Counted from the first letter of the stretch, positions 45,104-54,977 are shown. The stretch is DNA of 64,000 nucleotides from an uncultured Flavobacteriaceae bacterium (GCA_947494325.1 CANLUS010000002.1:186001-250000); one strand, 5' to 3'. Translations and numbers: made by a program. Notes: generated by a model not told the origin, from the sequence alone.

Positions 45104-46096
45104 ATGTTTAAAAAGTCTTTACGGAATACCATACTTCTTAATATTGGAGCTTTTGTATTGGTGCTTATCCTTGAATTATTAAGTGGATGGATGATCGTTG
45201 ATCGCTATGATACGCCTTTTTCTTACTTTTTATGGGCACTTAAATATGCCTTTAATATTATGGCAGCAATATGGATAAATCATTTTATTCTTATTCCCTA
45301 CTTTTTTGATAAGAAAAGATACGTTATGTACGGACTTTTACTCATTGGAAGTATATTTCTGGTGGCTTATTTAGAATCCTACACTAAAAACAACTGGTCT
45401 GGGGTTACTAAAACTTTTTTATTTCATTTTTATACAACTGGAACTGGGATGGCTGCTTTTTTTTTAAGAAGAAATATGATCATTCAGAGAGAGAATGCTG
45501 AGAAAGAAAAATTACAAAAAGAAATGGAGCTTACTTATTTAAAAGAGCAAGTAAATCCTCATTTTTTATTCAATTCATTAAATAGTATTTATTCCCTTTC
45601 CAGGGAACAATCGCCTGAAACTCCAGACCTTGTTATGCAGTTATCAGAATTGATGCGCTATCAATTAGAGAGCTCAAAAAACGATACTGTATTATTAAAA
45701 GAGGAACTTGAGTTTATAGAAAATTATTTGTTACTTGAAGAAAAAAGATTGAGTAAACGTTGTACTATTGAGTTTGTAATCGATGGAGACTTTTTAGACT
45801 TAAGGATCGCTCCAATGCTGCTCATACCGTTTATTGAAAATGCGGTCAAACATGGGGCTCAAAGTACAAATAATCAAAGTTCAATTGATATTTCTACTTC
45901 TCTTAAAAATAGTACGCTTCAATTTTGCGTAGTTAATTCGAAGCCTTCTCAGGTTTCTATATCACATAGAGAAGGACTAGGTCTTGAAAACGTACGAAGA
46001 CGTTTAAAACTATTATATCCTAATTCGCATGAATTAAAAATAGTTGATCTAGAAAACACATATCGTGTAAATTTATCAATAGATTTAACAGATTAA
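45104..46096 (+). CDS. LytS/YehU-type sensor histidine kinase
   Basis: 330 residues. Four membrane segments (~10-120) are followed by the His_kinase motif QVNPHFLFNSLNSIYSLS and a HATPase region with APMLLIPFIENAVKHG and GLGLENVRRRLKLLYP. This is the short LytS-like form common in Bacteroidota. The response-regulator gene begins 11 bp after its stop. Signal unknown. Confidence 0.9.
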   Translation: MFKKSLRNTILLNIGAFVLVLILELLSGWMIVDRYDTPFSYFLWALKYAFNIMAAIWINHFILIPYFFDKKRYVMYGLLLIGSIFLVAYLESYTKNNWSGVTKTFLFHFYTTGTGMAAFFLRRNMIIQRENAEKEKLQKEMELTYLKEQVNPHFLFNSLNSIYSLSREQSPETPDLVMQLSELMRYQLESSKNDTVLLKEELEFIENYLLLEEKRLSKRCTIEFVIDGDFLDLRIAPMLLIPFIENAVKHGAQSTNNQSSIDISTSLKNSTLQFCVVNSKPSQVSISHREGLGLENVRRRLKLLYPNSHELKIVDLENTYRVNLSIDLTD

Positions 46097-46107
46097 ATAT
46101 AGCGTTG

Positions 46108-46803
46108 ATGATAAAAATAGGGATCGTAGATGATGAAATACTAGCGCGTAAAGTGTTAGAAGAGTATTGTGCTAAAATTGACAACTTTAAATTGGTGTTA
46201 AGTACTGGCAATCCACTTGAACTTGTCAATTTCGTACAATCGAACGACCTAGATCTTATTTTTTTGGATATCGAAATGCCCGAACTAAATGGTATGGAAG
46301 TATTGCGCTCCATGCTCAACCCTCCAAAAGTTATTTTAACAACGGCATACTCTCAGTATGCTTTAGAAAGTTATAATTATGGTGTTGTTGATTATTTATT
46401 AAAACCTATAAAAATTGAACGCTTTTTGAAAGCGATAAACAAAGTGGTAGCTTCAAAAATAGCACAACCCAATCAAAATAATGGCAAGGGAGAACTTCAA
46501 ATAAAACATGATGGTGTTCCTGTAAATATCGCTTTTGAATCAATTTTGTATATTCAAAGCTTTGGTAATTACTTGAAGATTTTCACCGATTCAAGAATGT
46601 ATCTAATTTCTGAAACACTTATTCATATTACAAGTTCATTACCCGAATATTTTCAGCGTACACATAAATCATATATTGCCAATTTACATAGAGTTATAAA
46701 AGCAACTAGAACACAATTATATATTGAACATACTAAAGTACCTGTGAGTGCTATGTATAAGATTGTTGTTTTTGAAAAATTGGAAGCCCTGGTTAAACCA
46801 TAA
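46108..46803 (+). CDS. LytTR-family response regulator
   Basis: ~231 residues from the ATG at 46108 (a TTG lies just upstream). The N-terminal receiver shows IGIVDDEILAR and LIFLDIEMPELNGMEVL with the phospho-acceptor Asp in DIEMP. The C-terminal LytTR DNA-binding domain is present (ILYIQSFGNYLKIFTDSRMYLISETLIHI...FQRTHKSYIANL). It forms a two-component pair with the kinase upstream. Targets are unknown. Confidence 0.9.
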   Translation: MIKIGIVDDEILARKVLEEYCAKIDNFKLVLSTGNPLELVNFVQSNDLDLIFLDIEMPELNGMEVLRSMLNPPKVILTTAYSQYALESYNYGVVDYLLKPIKIERFLKAINKVVASKIAQPNQNNGKGELQIKHDGVPVNIAFESILYIQSFGNYLKIFTDSRMYLISETLIHITSSLPEYFQRTHKSYIANLHRVIKATRTQLYIEHTKVPVSAMYKIVVFEKLEALVKP

Positions 46804-46852
46804 TATTCCTTAGTTCCAACCTCTAGATTTTACTTCCCTCCTACGAACATGT

Positions 46853-47566
46853 TTAAAATTCTGTGATAATGGGATGATGTACTTCTTGTATGATGCTTTC
46901 GGTATTTGAATCAATTCTTGAATTTAAAACCGATCGATCAACAGCTCGATGATCTAGTTGTATACAATAACGTGTTGCAAATTCTTTTTTTAGGTCTTCT
47001 TCAGTATTTAATTCAAAGTAATTTTCTTTTTCATCAGGATCTATGGTCATTGGCATGCGCTTGGCAGCATTATGAACTTTACTCAACAAATCATTGGCCT
47101 GCATATTTACAATTGAAAAAGTTGGCCCCGTTTCTTGTTGTGTATAATAACCGCACAATCCAAAAGCTTCGAAATCGGGTCTATGTAATAAATATGGATA
47201 ACTTGTACTGTCAACTTTATGCGGTTCGTAAAAGCCAGAAACAATCATAATACATTTTTGTGTCAACATGGCCTCTGTCTTCCATTCGGCAGCTTTAAAA
47301 GTAAATAAACTATCATCGCGGGTATTTAGCACACTCCCTCCTTTTTCTTTCCAATATTGTGGCATGTCTGCACATTGCGGCGGAGCTACAGACCAAGTGC
47401 CTAATTGAATTATATTGGGCTCTTCTTGTGTGATAATCATCATTGAAGGTCGTTGAAAGCCATTCACATGAAAGTAGGTCGGGATGGATTCAAAGCGTAA
47501 ATCGGCATCAAAAGAAGATTCTAAGTACTCACGATCTTTACGAGTTTGCTTTACATGATAGCACAT
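46853..47566 (-). CDS. SOS response-associated peptidase-like (SRAP/HMCES, YedK-type) protein
   Basis: 237 residues. The catalytic Cys2 follows the initiator Met (MCYHVKQ). The NTRDDSLF, GFYEPHK (family usually GFYEW) and KRMPMTI stretches and the late His in HHPIITEF are the SRAP landmarks. YedK-like proteins trap abasic sites in single-stranded DNA as thiazolidine crosslinks. The 91-residue gene ends 1 bp before it, so the two are one transcript. Confidence 0.9.
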   Translation of the reverse strand: MCYHVKQTRKDREYLESSFDADLRFESIPTYFHVNGFQRPSMMIITQEEPNIIQLGTWSVAPPQCADMPQYWKEKGGSVLNTRDDSLFTFKAAEWKTEAMLTQKCIMIVSGFYEPHKVDSTSYPYLLHRPDFEAFGLCGYYTQQETGPTFSIVNMQANDLLSKVHNAAKRMPMTIDPDEKENYFELNTEEDLKKEFATRYCIQLDHRAVDRSVLNSRIDSNTESIIQEVHHPIITEF

Positions 47567-47567
47567 G

Positions 47568-47843
47568 CTACGTTTCTTTTTCTGAAAGATAATAAATTTC
47601 TTCCATTAACGCTTTAGGGGCCATATTGCCTGTAAGTATCGTAATGCGTTTACTCTTGTTGAACTTCAATAATTCTAAACCTCGCGCACTCATATCTTGT
47701 TTAAAGAGTTTTGAAGATTCATGTAATCCTTTTAATTCTCCTTCTAAAAAAACAAAATTCATTATTCTGCCGAGTTGAGCTTTACTAATTCGTTGGAGCC
47801 CCATATCTTTATTTATGAGCGCAAAATATTTTGTATAACGCAT
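47568..47843 (-). CDS. Small unknown protein in operon with the SRAP gene
   Basis: 91 residues, no signal peptide or membrane segment; basic and probably helical. It is not a member of any family I recognise. It lies upstream of the SRAP gene with 1 bp between them, so a link to DNA damage or abasic-site handling is possible. That is inference from position. Confidence 0.55.
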   Translation of the reverse strand: MRYTKYFALINKDMGLQRISKAQLGRIMNFVFLEGELKGLHESSKLFKQDMSARGLELLKFNKSKRITILTGNMAPKALMEEIYYLSEKET

Positions 47844-47936
47844 GTTTAGAATGAATAAAAAGTTTCTGTTGTTTACAACAAAATTACTTCAATTCTTGTC
47901 TATTGATGGCTACAATATTTAGCATTATGTCACTAA

Positions 47937-49238
47937 TTAATTCATACAATCGCGTATGGCTTCATCTAACATCGTGACACCTAAATCTATTTCGTTTTTA
48001 GAGATAGTTAATGGAGGCGCTATTCTAAAAACACTTCCATATTCCTTCATTCTAACAATATTCATATTTAAGCCCAACTCAAGACATCTATTACAGATAC
48101 GTTGACCCAAATTATCATCGGCAACTTTTGTTTCTCTATCTTTTACAATTTCTACACCCAATAAAAGTCCACTGCCCCTCACATCACCAATACATTCATG
48201 TTTTTCTTGTAACTGTATCAGTTTATCTTTTAAGTATCGACCTTTTTCAGTAGCACTATTTGCCAATTCTTGCTCATATAATATTTCAAAAGCAGCTAAA
48301 CCAAAAGAGGCACAAAAAGGATCGGATACATGCGAGGTCATATAGACAAAACCTCTTTTATGACATTCTTCCTCAATTTCTGAGGTTGTAATCATAGCAG
48401 CAAGCGGAAGACCACCTCCCAATGTTTTTGATAAGGTTAAAAAGTCTGGGACAACATCAAGGCGTTCGAAAGCAAAGGTTGTTCCGAGTCGTCCTAATGC
48501 CGTTTGCGCTTCATCAAATATCAATAATAAGCCTCTTTCGTCACATAACTCTTTGAGTCTTTTCACATATGTGGGCTTTAATTCTATCATTCCTGCAGCA
48601 CTCAACAAAGGTTCAGCAATGAAGGCTGCATATGCTCCTACCGATTGCTGATCGACCATTTTCATACCTACCTCAAGACAAGTGTTATCACAGCTGCCTT
48701 TACAATGTTTTATCGGGCATCGATACTCATACGGAGCAGGTATCATTAAGCTGCCAGGCATTGTGGGACCATAGCCTTTTCTTGTTTTTGAATAGGTATA
48801 TGATTGTGCTCCGGCCGTCATACCGTGCCAAGATCCTGAAAATCCTATAATTTCAAAGCCACCGGTGACCAACTTTGCCATTCGTATGGCAACTTCATTA
48901 GACTCAGATCCCGTATTTAATAGTATGCATTTCGACAGACTTTCGGGTAGTTCACTTGTTATCTTTTTTGCAAGATCGATGACTGGTGGAGATAAAATTG
49001 AGCTTAGTAAATGTATCGCACTATCACCTGCTTTCGCGAGTATTTCAACAAATTTTGGGTGATTATGACCAAATACTGAACACATTTGTCCAGAGGTAAA
49101 ATCTAAAATTGCAGTACCTTTCTTATCATATATATAACTTCCAGAAGCCTTTTCAGCTATAAACGGAACAAACTCTCCGCAATAGCGTATTAATGATTTT
49201 TGTGCTTCGTTTACTTCTTCTGGGTTTAAATTGTGCAT
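47937..49238 (-). CDS. dgdA: 2,2-dialkylglycine decarboxylase-like class-III aminotransferase
   Basis: 433 residues. The family start is visible (AKGSFVYD-like ASGSYIYDKKGTAILDFTSGQM...FGHNHPK), with LNTGSESNEVAIRMAKLVTG, FSGSWHGMT, FDEAQTALGR and the PLP lysine Lys271 in TLSKTLGGG. The overall pattern is closest to 2,2-dialkylglycine decarboxylase, which decarboxylates dialkyl amino acids and then transaminates pyruvate; it could be another class-III aminotransferase. A cysteine cluster C174-x4-C179-x3-C183-x3-C187 interrupts the chain after PAPYEYR. An AraC regulator lies 54 bp upstream on the same strand. Confidence 0.8.
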   Translation of the reverse strand: MHNLNPEEVNEAQKSLIRYCGEFVPFIAEKASGSYIYDKKGTAILDFTSGQMCSVFGHNHPKFVEILAKAGDSAIHLLSSILSPPVIDLAKKITSELPESLSKCILLNTGSESNEVAIRMAKLVTGGFEIIGFSGSWHGMTAGAQSYTYSKTRKGYGPTMPGSLMIPAPYEYRCPIKHCKGSCDNTCLEVGMKMVDQQSVGAYAAFIAEPLLSAAGMIELKPTYVKRLKELCDERGLLLIFDEAQTALGRLGTTFAFERLDVVPDFLTLSKTLGGGLPLAAMITTSEIEEECHKRGFVYMTSHVSDPFCASFGLAAFEILYEQELANSATEKGRYLKDKLIQLQEKHECIGDVRGSGLLLGVEIVKDRETKVADDNLGQRICNRCLELGLNMNIVRMKEYGSVFRIAPPLTISKNEIDLGVTMLDEAIRDCMN

Positions 49239-49292
49239 GACTTACATTTTGAAGGCAAGTTCTATCAATTTCAACTCCTAAAATTGTAAAAT

Positions 49293-50033
49293 TCAATCAT
49301 TTTTCACCAGATCGGCATATCGCTTTGGAATCATTCCTACATTAATTTTAAAGTACTTATTGAAATGACTTTGATCAAAAAAACCAGTATCATATGCGAT
49401 CTCTGTAAAACCGTTTCTTGTTTTAATATACTCTTTGGCTTTTTCAATTCGCAGATTTTGTAGATAACGCATAGGTGAAATCCCTACGTTCGCCTTAAAA
49501 AGACGTTGAAAATGACTTTCGCTTAAATGTGTTACATCAGATAATTCTTCAACAGGTATTGGTCTATTAAAATTACTTTCTAAATGTATCAAGGCTTTTT
49601 TTAGAAGAACTTTAGACCGAGATTTATCGAACGTTTGATTAGTTAAGTAAGGCTCAAAAATTGTTGGTATCTTAACTTTTTCATGAACATTCGTTTTAAT
49701 TAGATCAAACCACTGATTATATTGAACATTATAAAAGCTATTATTCTTCAGTATTGTCAAACCCAATTGACTGTGATTTACAGTTAGAAAAGAATGTCGT
49801 TTTGGAACCCTAATGACTCTATAGTGAAAATGATCTTCTATCAATGTTTGATGAGCCACGAAGGGCGGAATTACAACTAGGTCACCAGGTTTTAATATAT
49901 AAATAGTGTTATTGCATATCAAATTCGCACTTCCATTTAAAATATATGAAAATGTATAGCGATCTGGATGCAAATGCATCGGAAAATAGTGTTCTTTATC
50001 ATAAAAGATAGTGGCACATTCCATGGCTAACAA
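49293..50033 (-). CDS. AraC-family regulator with cupin sensor
   Basis: 246 residues. An N-terminal cupin (HLHPDRYTFSYILNGSANLICNNTIYILKPGDLVVIPPFVAHQTL) binds ligand; the C-terminal AraC HTH has both helices (VEELSDVTHLSESHFQRLFKANVGISPMRYLQNLRIEKAKEYI...IAYDTGFFDQSHFNKYFKINVGMIPKRY). It is just upstream of dgdA on the same strand, 54 bp apart, and likely controls it in response to an amino-acid-derived compound; this is inferred. Confidence 0.85.
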   Translation of the reverse strand: MLAMECATIFYDKEHYFPMHLHPDRYTFSYILNGSANLICNNTIYILKPGDLVVIPPFVAHQTLIEDHFHYRVIRVPKRHSFLTVNHSQLGLTILKNNSFYNVQYNQWFDLIKTNVHEKVKIPTIFEPYLTNQTFDKSRSKVLLKKALIHLESNFNRPIPVEELSDVTHLSESHFQRLFKANVGISPMRYLQNLRIEKAKEYIKTRNGFTEIAYDTGFFDQSHFNKYFKINVGMIPKRYADLVKND

Positions 50034-50209
50034 AATTATCTGTTAAAATTAAAAAATAATTTTAAGCTTAGCTCTTTACATTTTAATATAGCAATATAAT
50101 ATTTTGTTAAATATGTTGGCTTGTCTCCATTATCATACCATTGTTTTGTAGTTTGGCACCCGATGAAAGATAATTTCAATAGCGTCAAAATTCTAAATTT
50201 TTAAAAAGA

Positions 50210-50668
50210 TTGCAAAATACCATACTACACCTTATCATTATCTTTAGTGGGATTCTTGGCTATTTTATAAGCATCTCCTTAGTGACTATTTCTTTTTATA
50301 AAAGTCGTGCAAACAATTATCTCTCAATATCTATCTTCTTACTCACAAGTTTAACCTTGTTAGGGTGGTTTGTTATTGAAGATACGGTCTTAGAATTTTT
50401 AAACAATCCCGTTTTAGAATACCTTTTAGGAACTACCTTATTTACGTATTTTTTGATTCAACTTGAACATAAGTATCTTAAAAAAAAATGGTATAAATGA
50501 CTATATCTTCCCTTTATTGGGGCGTTGCTAATAGAAACATTTTTTGGACTGATTGATGTAGGGTTTAATGATATTGTATTTAATATCATGGATAATACAT
50601 CCTTTGTATTTAACGTAATTCTTATCTTTTGGGGAAGAAAATCAAATCTAAAAAGAATCAAAACTTGA
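50210..50668 (+). pseudogene. Membrane-sensor fragment interrupted by an in-frame TGA
   Basis: From the TTG at 50210 the frame reads a membrane-sensor N-terminus (FSGILGYFISISLVTISFYKSRANNYLSISIFLLTS...) to TGA at 50498-50500, then continues in the same frame (LYLPFIGALLIETFFGLIDVGFNDIVFNIMDN) to a stop at 50666-50668. TGA stands after KKKWYK, where a Trp codon TGG would fit. The DNA-binding half expected in such regulators is absent. The fragment is homologous to the N-terminus read on the opposite strand at 50856-~50700. It is read as a decayed regulator. Confidence 0.65.
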
Positions 50669-50699
50669 AAAAAGGTAATATTCAAATCGATACTGGGTA

Positions 50700-50856
50700 A
50701 CTCTAAAAAAGTTATACTAGCAATCAGAAATAGAGACAAAGCAAGGTAATTATTCGCACGACTTCTATAAAAAGAAGTTGTTACCAGTGCGATACCTACG
50801 AAGTATCCTATAATAATACTCGCAATCATTGCACTATTCAATACTGTTTCATTCAT
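50700..50856 (-). pseudogene. Inverted related membrane-sensor fragment
   Basis: The minus strand starts with ATG at 50856 and has ASIIIGYFVGIALVTTSFYRSRANNYLALSLFLIASIT, closely matching the + strand fragment at 50210. The similarity ends after ~50 residues; further minus-strand codons only oppose the + fragment's tail. The two face each other, as expected after an inverted duplication followed by loss of the DNA-binding portions. Confidence 0.6.
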
Positions 50857-51244
50857 TATTTAGTAATTGAGAACTTAAAATGGTATAACGTTGAATTTTT
50901 CATGATTTCTATGACCATAAATCATACCATTTTGTATCTTTAAGAATAAGGAATTTCTATAGTATTGGTATTTCGCTTAATTCTAAAATTAGTCAATCCT
51001 GTTAAAGATATTGAACACTAATATAAAAAATTGAAAGATAAATAATCAACAGACCTTTGAATTATATTGTTGTCATAAATTTACATTAAATTTTGTGAGA
51101 ACGTTATGGATAAAAAAAAATTGAGCAGAATATCTATGTTTATGAGTGTCACCTAAATTTAAATTCTCGAGACGACTCTGTTTGGCCCTTTTTGTGCTTA
51201 AATTCTTAGATAGTATATAAATTTATTCATACTTTTGAGCACGA
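50857..51244. other. Regulatory-looking spacer before the TonB-ABC operon
   Basis: 388 bp, no gene. AAAATGGTAT (50877-50886) and ATACCATTTT (50924-50933) are a perfect 10-bp inverted repeat; ATACCATT also lies upstream of the + sensor fragment near 50136. A -7 box TACTTTTG at 51230-51237 serves the small His/Cys protein gene. Confidence 0.45.
51230..51237 (+). promoter_or_regulatory. -7 promoter box of the metal-type operon
   Basis: TACTTTTG fits TAnnTTTG and lies 7 nt before the ATG at 51245 and 16 nt before the in-frame ATG at 51254. The latter has the more normal distance and could be the true start. Confidence 0.5.
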
Positions 51245-51547
51245 ATGAAAAACATGAAGCAACATATTGCACTGTTTTATATCACCTTAATCCTTATACT
51301 CAAGGTGGGTGGTCTGCATGCTTTTGCACATGCTACGGACGTCGACGACGCTCAGCATTGTGAAGTTTGTGTTGTAGAAACGGCGGTAAATTTTACCCCT
51401 CTGATTGAAGCAGATGATCCTGCTCTCCCAGAAACTACTTATTATTATTCAGAACGAGAACTCATACAAGAGACTCCGTATGTTGATGCTCGTAACTCAT
51501 ATTTAGGAAGCTATCACTCTACACGGCCTCCTCCACAATTCTTATAG
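51245..51547 (+). CDS. Small exported His/Cys-rich protein
   Basis: 100 residues, with a hydrophobic signal (IALFYITLILILKVGGLHAFA). Just after it lies H25, H29, H38-C39, C42 (HAFAHATDVDDAQHCEVC), a likely metal or haem site. The C-terminus ends in a conserved-looking STRPPPQFL. Small proteins of this form precede TonB/ABC metal or siderophore genes in flavobacteria; the role is unproven. Start may be the ATG at 51254. It is 234 bp before the ABC ATPase gene. Confidence 0.65.
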   Translation: MKNMKQHIALFYITLILILKVGGLHAFAHATDVDDAQHCEVCVVETAVNFTPLIEADDPALPETTYYYSERELIQETPYVDARNSYLGSYHSTRPPPQFL

Positions 51548-51781
51548 TCCATTTTTTTAGGTATACAATTCCATTACTGGGATAGCTGTATCTCATTTGC
51601 ATATAATTCAGTTTATAGAGGCATTTGTTTAGAGCAACCAATTTCTGTATCCTAATTATTCTTAAATGGACTTCCACCTTTCACAGGGTCACTTCAATTA
51701 TTTAATGCGTAAATACCTGATTTAATTTTAGTTAGGTAATCGCATTTACATATATAGAATCATTTTAATTTATATACTACT

Positions 51782-52471
51782 ATGCTAAAAGCAGTAAATA
51801 TAACTAAGTCTTACAATGCTAAAGTAGCATTGAGAGACGTTTCCTTTGAAGTTTCAAAAGGAGAAATTTTTTGTCTATTGGGTCAAAATGGCGCCGGTAA
51901 AACAACGACTATCAATATTTTTTTGGGCTTTATCAAAAAAGATGGAGGTCAAGCTTTTATCGATGATAAAGAGGTTGGCAAAAGCGACACCAACCAATTA
52001 ACCGCCTATATTCCAGAAACGGTACAACTCTACGGTAATCTTACAGGAATAGAAAATCTCAACTTTTTTAGTCGTTTGGCCGGTTTTACCTATTCAAATG
52101 CCGAATTAGAGGCATTTTTGACCAAAACAGATCTTCAAAAAGATGCGCACTATAATAGACTATCCTCTTACTCAAAAGGAATGCGTCAAAAGGTAGGCAT
52201 TGCCATTGCACTTGCTAAGAACGCGGAAGTTATTTTTATGGATGAACCCACTTCCGGACTAGATCCAAAAGCAACGTCAGAATTCACTAAAATATGTAAA
52301 GACCTAGCTAAAATGGGTAAGGTCATTTTTATGGCCACACACGACATTTTTAATGCTGTAGAACTTGGAACTACGATAGGAATTATGAAAGAAGGGGTCT
52401 TAGCACAACAATTGAAAGCCAATGAAATTAACGCAGAACAACTCAATCAACTTTATTTAAAAACAATTTAA
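51782..52471 (+). CDS. ABC transporter ATP-binding protein
   Basis: 229 residues. Walker A is GQNGAGKTTT, the signature is YSKGMRQKVGIA, Walker B is VIFMDEPTSGLD, and the H-loop is ATHD. It is the ABC-2-type exporter ATPase whose permeases are encoded 3' to the TonB receptor gene. The receptor gene starts 4 bp later, so the ATPase, receptor and permeases form one operon (51782-57758). Confidence 0.9.
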   Translation: MLKAVNITKSYNAKVALRDVSFEVSKGEIFCLLGQNGAGKTTTINIFLGFIKKDGGQAFIDDKEVGKSDTNQLTAYIPETVQLYGNLTGIENLNFFSRLAGFTYSNAELEAFLTKTDLQKDAHYNRLSSYSKGMRQKVGIAIALAKNAEVIFMDEPTSGLDPKATSEFTKICKDLAKMGKVIFMATHDIFNAVELGTTIGIMKEGVLAQQLKANEINAEQLNQLYLKTI

Positions 52472-52475
52472 AATC

Positions 52476-54977
52476 ATGAAAAAAAATATACTATTCATAC
52501 TAGCCCTTGGTCTATGTTACATATCCTTCGGTCAAATTTCTGTAAAGGGTATCATCAAAGATGCACAAGGTCAGCCCATTATGGGAGCAACTGTTTCATA
52601 TTCATATGAAAATGGAGAAACCCAAGGTGGTGCTGTGTCTAAAGACGGTGGAAATTTTCTCTTCGAACTTTCTCAAACAGGTAATTACCAACTACGTGTT
52701 TCTTACATCGGTATGAAAACGTTATTGTTAGAAAAGTCTTTCTCCGAAGCAAAAGAATATGATCTTGGAACCTTGATGTTAGATGAAGACATAAGTCAAT
52801 TACAATCTGTTGAAATTACAGGAAGAATAAGAACAGATTATAACAGTGACTATTCATTTTCTGCTTCTAAAGTGGCAATTAAAAATAAGGAGTTACCCCA
52901 AGCGGTTGCTTCAGTAACAAAAGAATTGATTGCTGATAGACAAGCCTTTCAATTACCCGATGCTGTAAAAACGGTAAGTAACGTTTCAGTTACGGGCTTG
53001 TACAACCATTATAACATTCGTGGTATTACGCAAGCTGATGACGGGCAAATGCTGAATGGAATGAGAACTCGCCAATACTATTTCTTGCAACCAATAACGG
53101 CACATCTTGAACGCGTAGAAGTTATTAAAGGCCCGTCTTCTGTCACTTTTTCAAGTGCCGATCCAGGAGGAACAGTAAACATGGTAACTAAAAAGCCATT
53201 AGCAGAAAAACGTAGCGAAATTTCAGTTTCTACTGGTAGTTTTGGAACACTGAGAACAACAGCAGATTTTACAGGCCCATTAAACACTGAGAAAACTTTA
53301 CTTTATCGCTTTAATGCTGCTTTTCAAGAGGCAGATTCTTTTAGAGATGTGGTAAATAATAATGCTATTTTATTATCACCATCTTTAAGTTATATCCCTA
53401 ACGATCATACCTCACTAAATGTGGAAATGATTTACAGTGATGCTGAAGGTAATTTAGATAGAGGGCAGCCAATTTTTGGTGCTATTAATGGTGAATTTGA
53501 TTTGAACAGTACTCCTATCACGAGAAATGTCGGGGCATCAAATGATCACTATAAAAACAAAGAATTTATTTTTATGGCTAACTTTAATAAAAAGTTTTCT
53601 GACAACTTTGGTTTTAATGCTCAGTTCATGAAACAAACTTGGGATGAAGATTTAGCCGAACATAGAGTTGGTGGTAGTATCGTCGATATTGATGGTAATG
53701 TGGTTCCTACGCTGGCAAGATTACGGTATGATCAAAGACAACAATTTTGGGAAACTGATAATTTTAGTACCTATTTCACGTATGATATCAAAAATGAGAA
53801 TATTACCAACAAAATATTAGTTGGATTTGATGCTACTCGTTGGGAGCGAAAAATTGGAGCTGGATTCTTACGTGCTAGAAGATATTTAACCGTCGATGGT
53901 CGTCAGTCTAATTTTGACCCAGCTAATGCAGCTAACTTTCAACAGATCGTTGTGAACGGTATTACCATTCCGAAACCGGCAGCCGCCTATTTTAATTTAG
54001 AAGATCCTTTTAATGGCGCTAGGGATATTAGTGATTACGTTCTTTCTGAATTAACCATTCCTGCGAATTTAAACACTTCAAGTGGTATCTATCTTCAAAA
54101 CCAATTTAAGGTTGGAAAATTTTCTGCCTTAGTGAACTTGAGATATGAATGGTTTACTGACATTTTTGATTATGAGGGAGATGAACAAGAATTTAAAACC
54201 AACGCCTTCGTACCTAGATTAGGATTGACCTATGAACTTACGAAAGATATTAGTGCATATGCTACTTATCTTAAAGGTTTTCAACCACATACCAATACAG
54301 TTTCATTATCACCAACAGCCGAAGGTTTCTTTTGGTCTGCTTCACCAAGTAGATTTGATCCATTAGAAAGTAGTTTAGTTGAGGTAGGTGCTAAAGGAGA
54401 ATTTCTAAATGGGAAAGTATTTGCCAACTTCGCAGTTTTTAGTATCACTCAAAAAAATCTCCTACTCGGTGATACCTATGATTTAGATAATTTAACGGCA
54501 AGAGGAGAACAAAGAAGTAGAGGGTTCGAAGCTGATATTTCTGGTTATATATCTTCAAACTTTCAAATAACAGCAGCCTATGGATATAACGACGCTACCA
54601 TTGAAGAAGACGCCATTGAAGAATTTATAGGTGAACGAATTGGTGGGGCTCCCAAGCATAATGCAAATTTTTGGGGGAGATACGATTTTAATTCTAATAC
54701 TTTGCTAAAAGGAATTGGAATAGGTTTGGGTGCTCAATATGTAGACGAGAGGTTTACTTGGTATAATCCAACGTACTCCACTAACCGAGTATTGTTACCT
54801 GATTACACTGTATTTGATGCGGCTGTTTATTACAAGCCAAATAATACAAAAATGCAGTTAACATTAAAAGTAAACAACTTATTTAATGACACCTTTTGGT
54901 TAGGAGGTCTTAATCCTTCGAGATTAGGTCCAGGTGCCCCTAGAAACGTTTTATTAAATGCAACGTATAAATTTTAA
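52476..54977 (+). CDS. TonB-dependent siderophore-type receptor
   Basis: 833 residues with a signal peptide (ILFILALGLCYISFGQ) and an N-terminal carboxypeptidase-like domain (SVKGIIKDAQGQPIMGATVSYSY). The plug shows AVASVTKELIADRQAFQLPDAVKTVSNVSV and IKGPSSVTFSSADPGGTVNMVTKKPL, typical of the siderophore group; a beta-barrel follows, ending in a C-terminal Phe. It imports an iron-siderophore or similar metal complex. Its location between ABC ATPase and ABC permeases is not usual for receptors. Confidence 0.9.
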   Translation: MKKNILFILALGLCYISFGQISVKGIIKDAQGQPIMGATVSYSYENGETQGGAVSKDGGNFLFELSQTGNYQLRVSYIGMKTLLLEKSFSEAKEYDLGTLMLDEDISQLQSVEITGRIRTDYNSDYSFSASKVAIKNKELPQAVASVTKELIADRQAFQLPDAVKTVSNVSVTGLYNHYNIRGITQADDGQMLNGMRTRQYYFLQPITAHLERVEVIKGPSSVTFSSADPGGTVNMVTKKPLAEKRSEISVSTGSFGTLRTTADFTGPLNTEKTLLYRFNAAFQEADSFRDVVNNNAILLSPSLSYIPNDHTSLNVEMIYSDAEGNLDRGQPIFGAINGEFDLNSTPITRNVGASNDHYKNKEFIFMANFNKKFSDNFGFNAQFMKQTWDEDLAEHRVGGSIVDIDGNVVPTLARLRYDQRQQFWETDNFSTYFTYDIKNENITNKILVGFDATRWERKIGAGFLRARRYLTVDGRQSNFDPANAANFQQIVVNGITIPKPAAAYFNLEDPFNGARDISDYVLSELTIPANLNTSSGIYLQNQFKVGKFSALVNLRYEWFTDIFDYEGDEQEFKTNAFVPRLGLTYELTKDISAYATYLKGFQPHTNTVSLSPTAEGFFWSASPSRFDPLESSLVEVGAKGEFLNGKVFANFAVFSITQKNLLLGDTYDLDNLTARGEQRSRGFEADISGYISSNFQITAAYGYNDATIEEDAIEEFIGERIGGAPKHNANFWGRYDFNSNTLLKGIGIGLGAQYVDERFTWYNPTYSTNRVLLPDYTVFDAAVYYKPNNTKMQLTLKVNNLFNDTFWLGGLNPSRLGPGAPRNVLLNATYKF

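Noticed and set aside
50498-50500. TGA as a recoded tryptophan or selenocysteine codon
   Set aside because: The other genes in the window end normally at TGA, TAA or TAG and use TGG for Trp. There is no SECIS-like structure, and the fragment is already truncated. A nonsense change is simpler.
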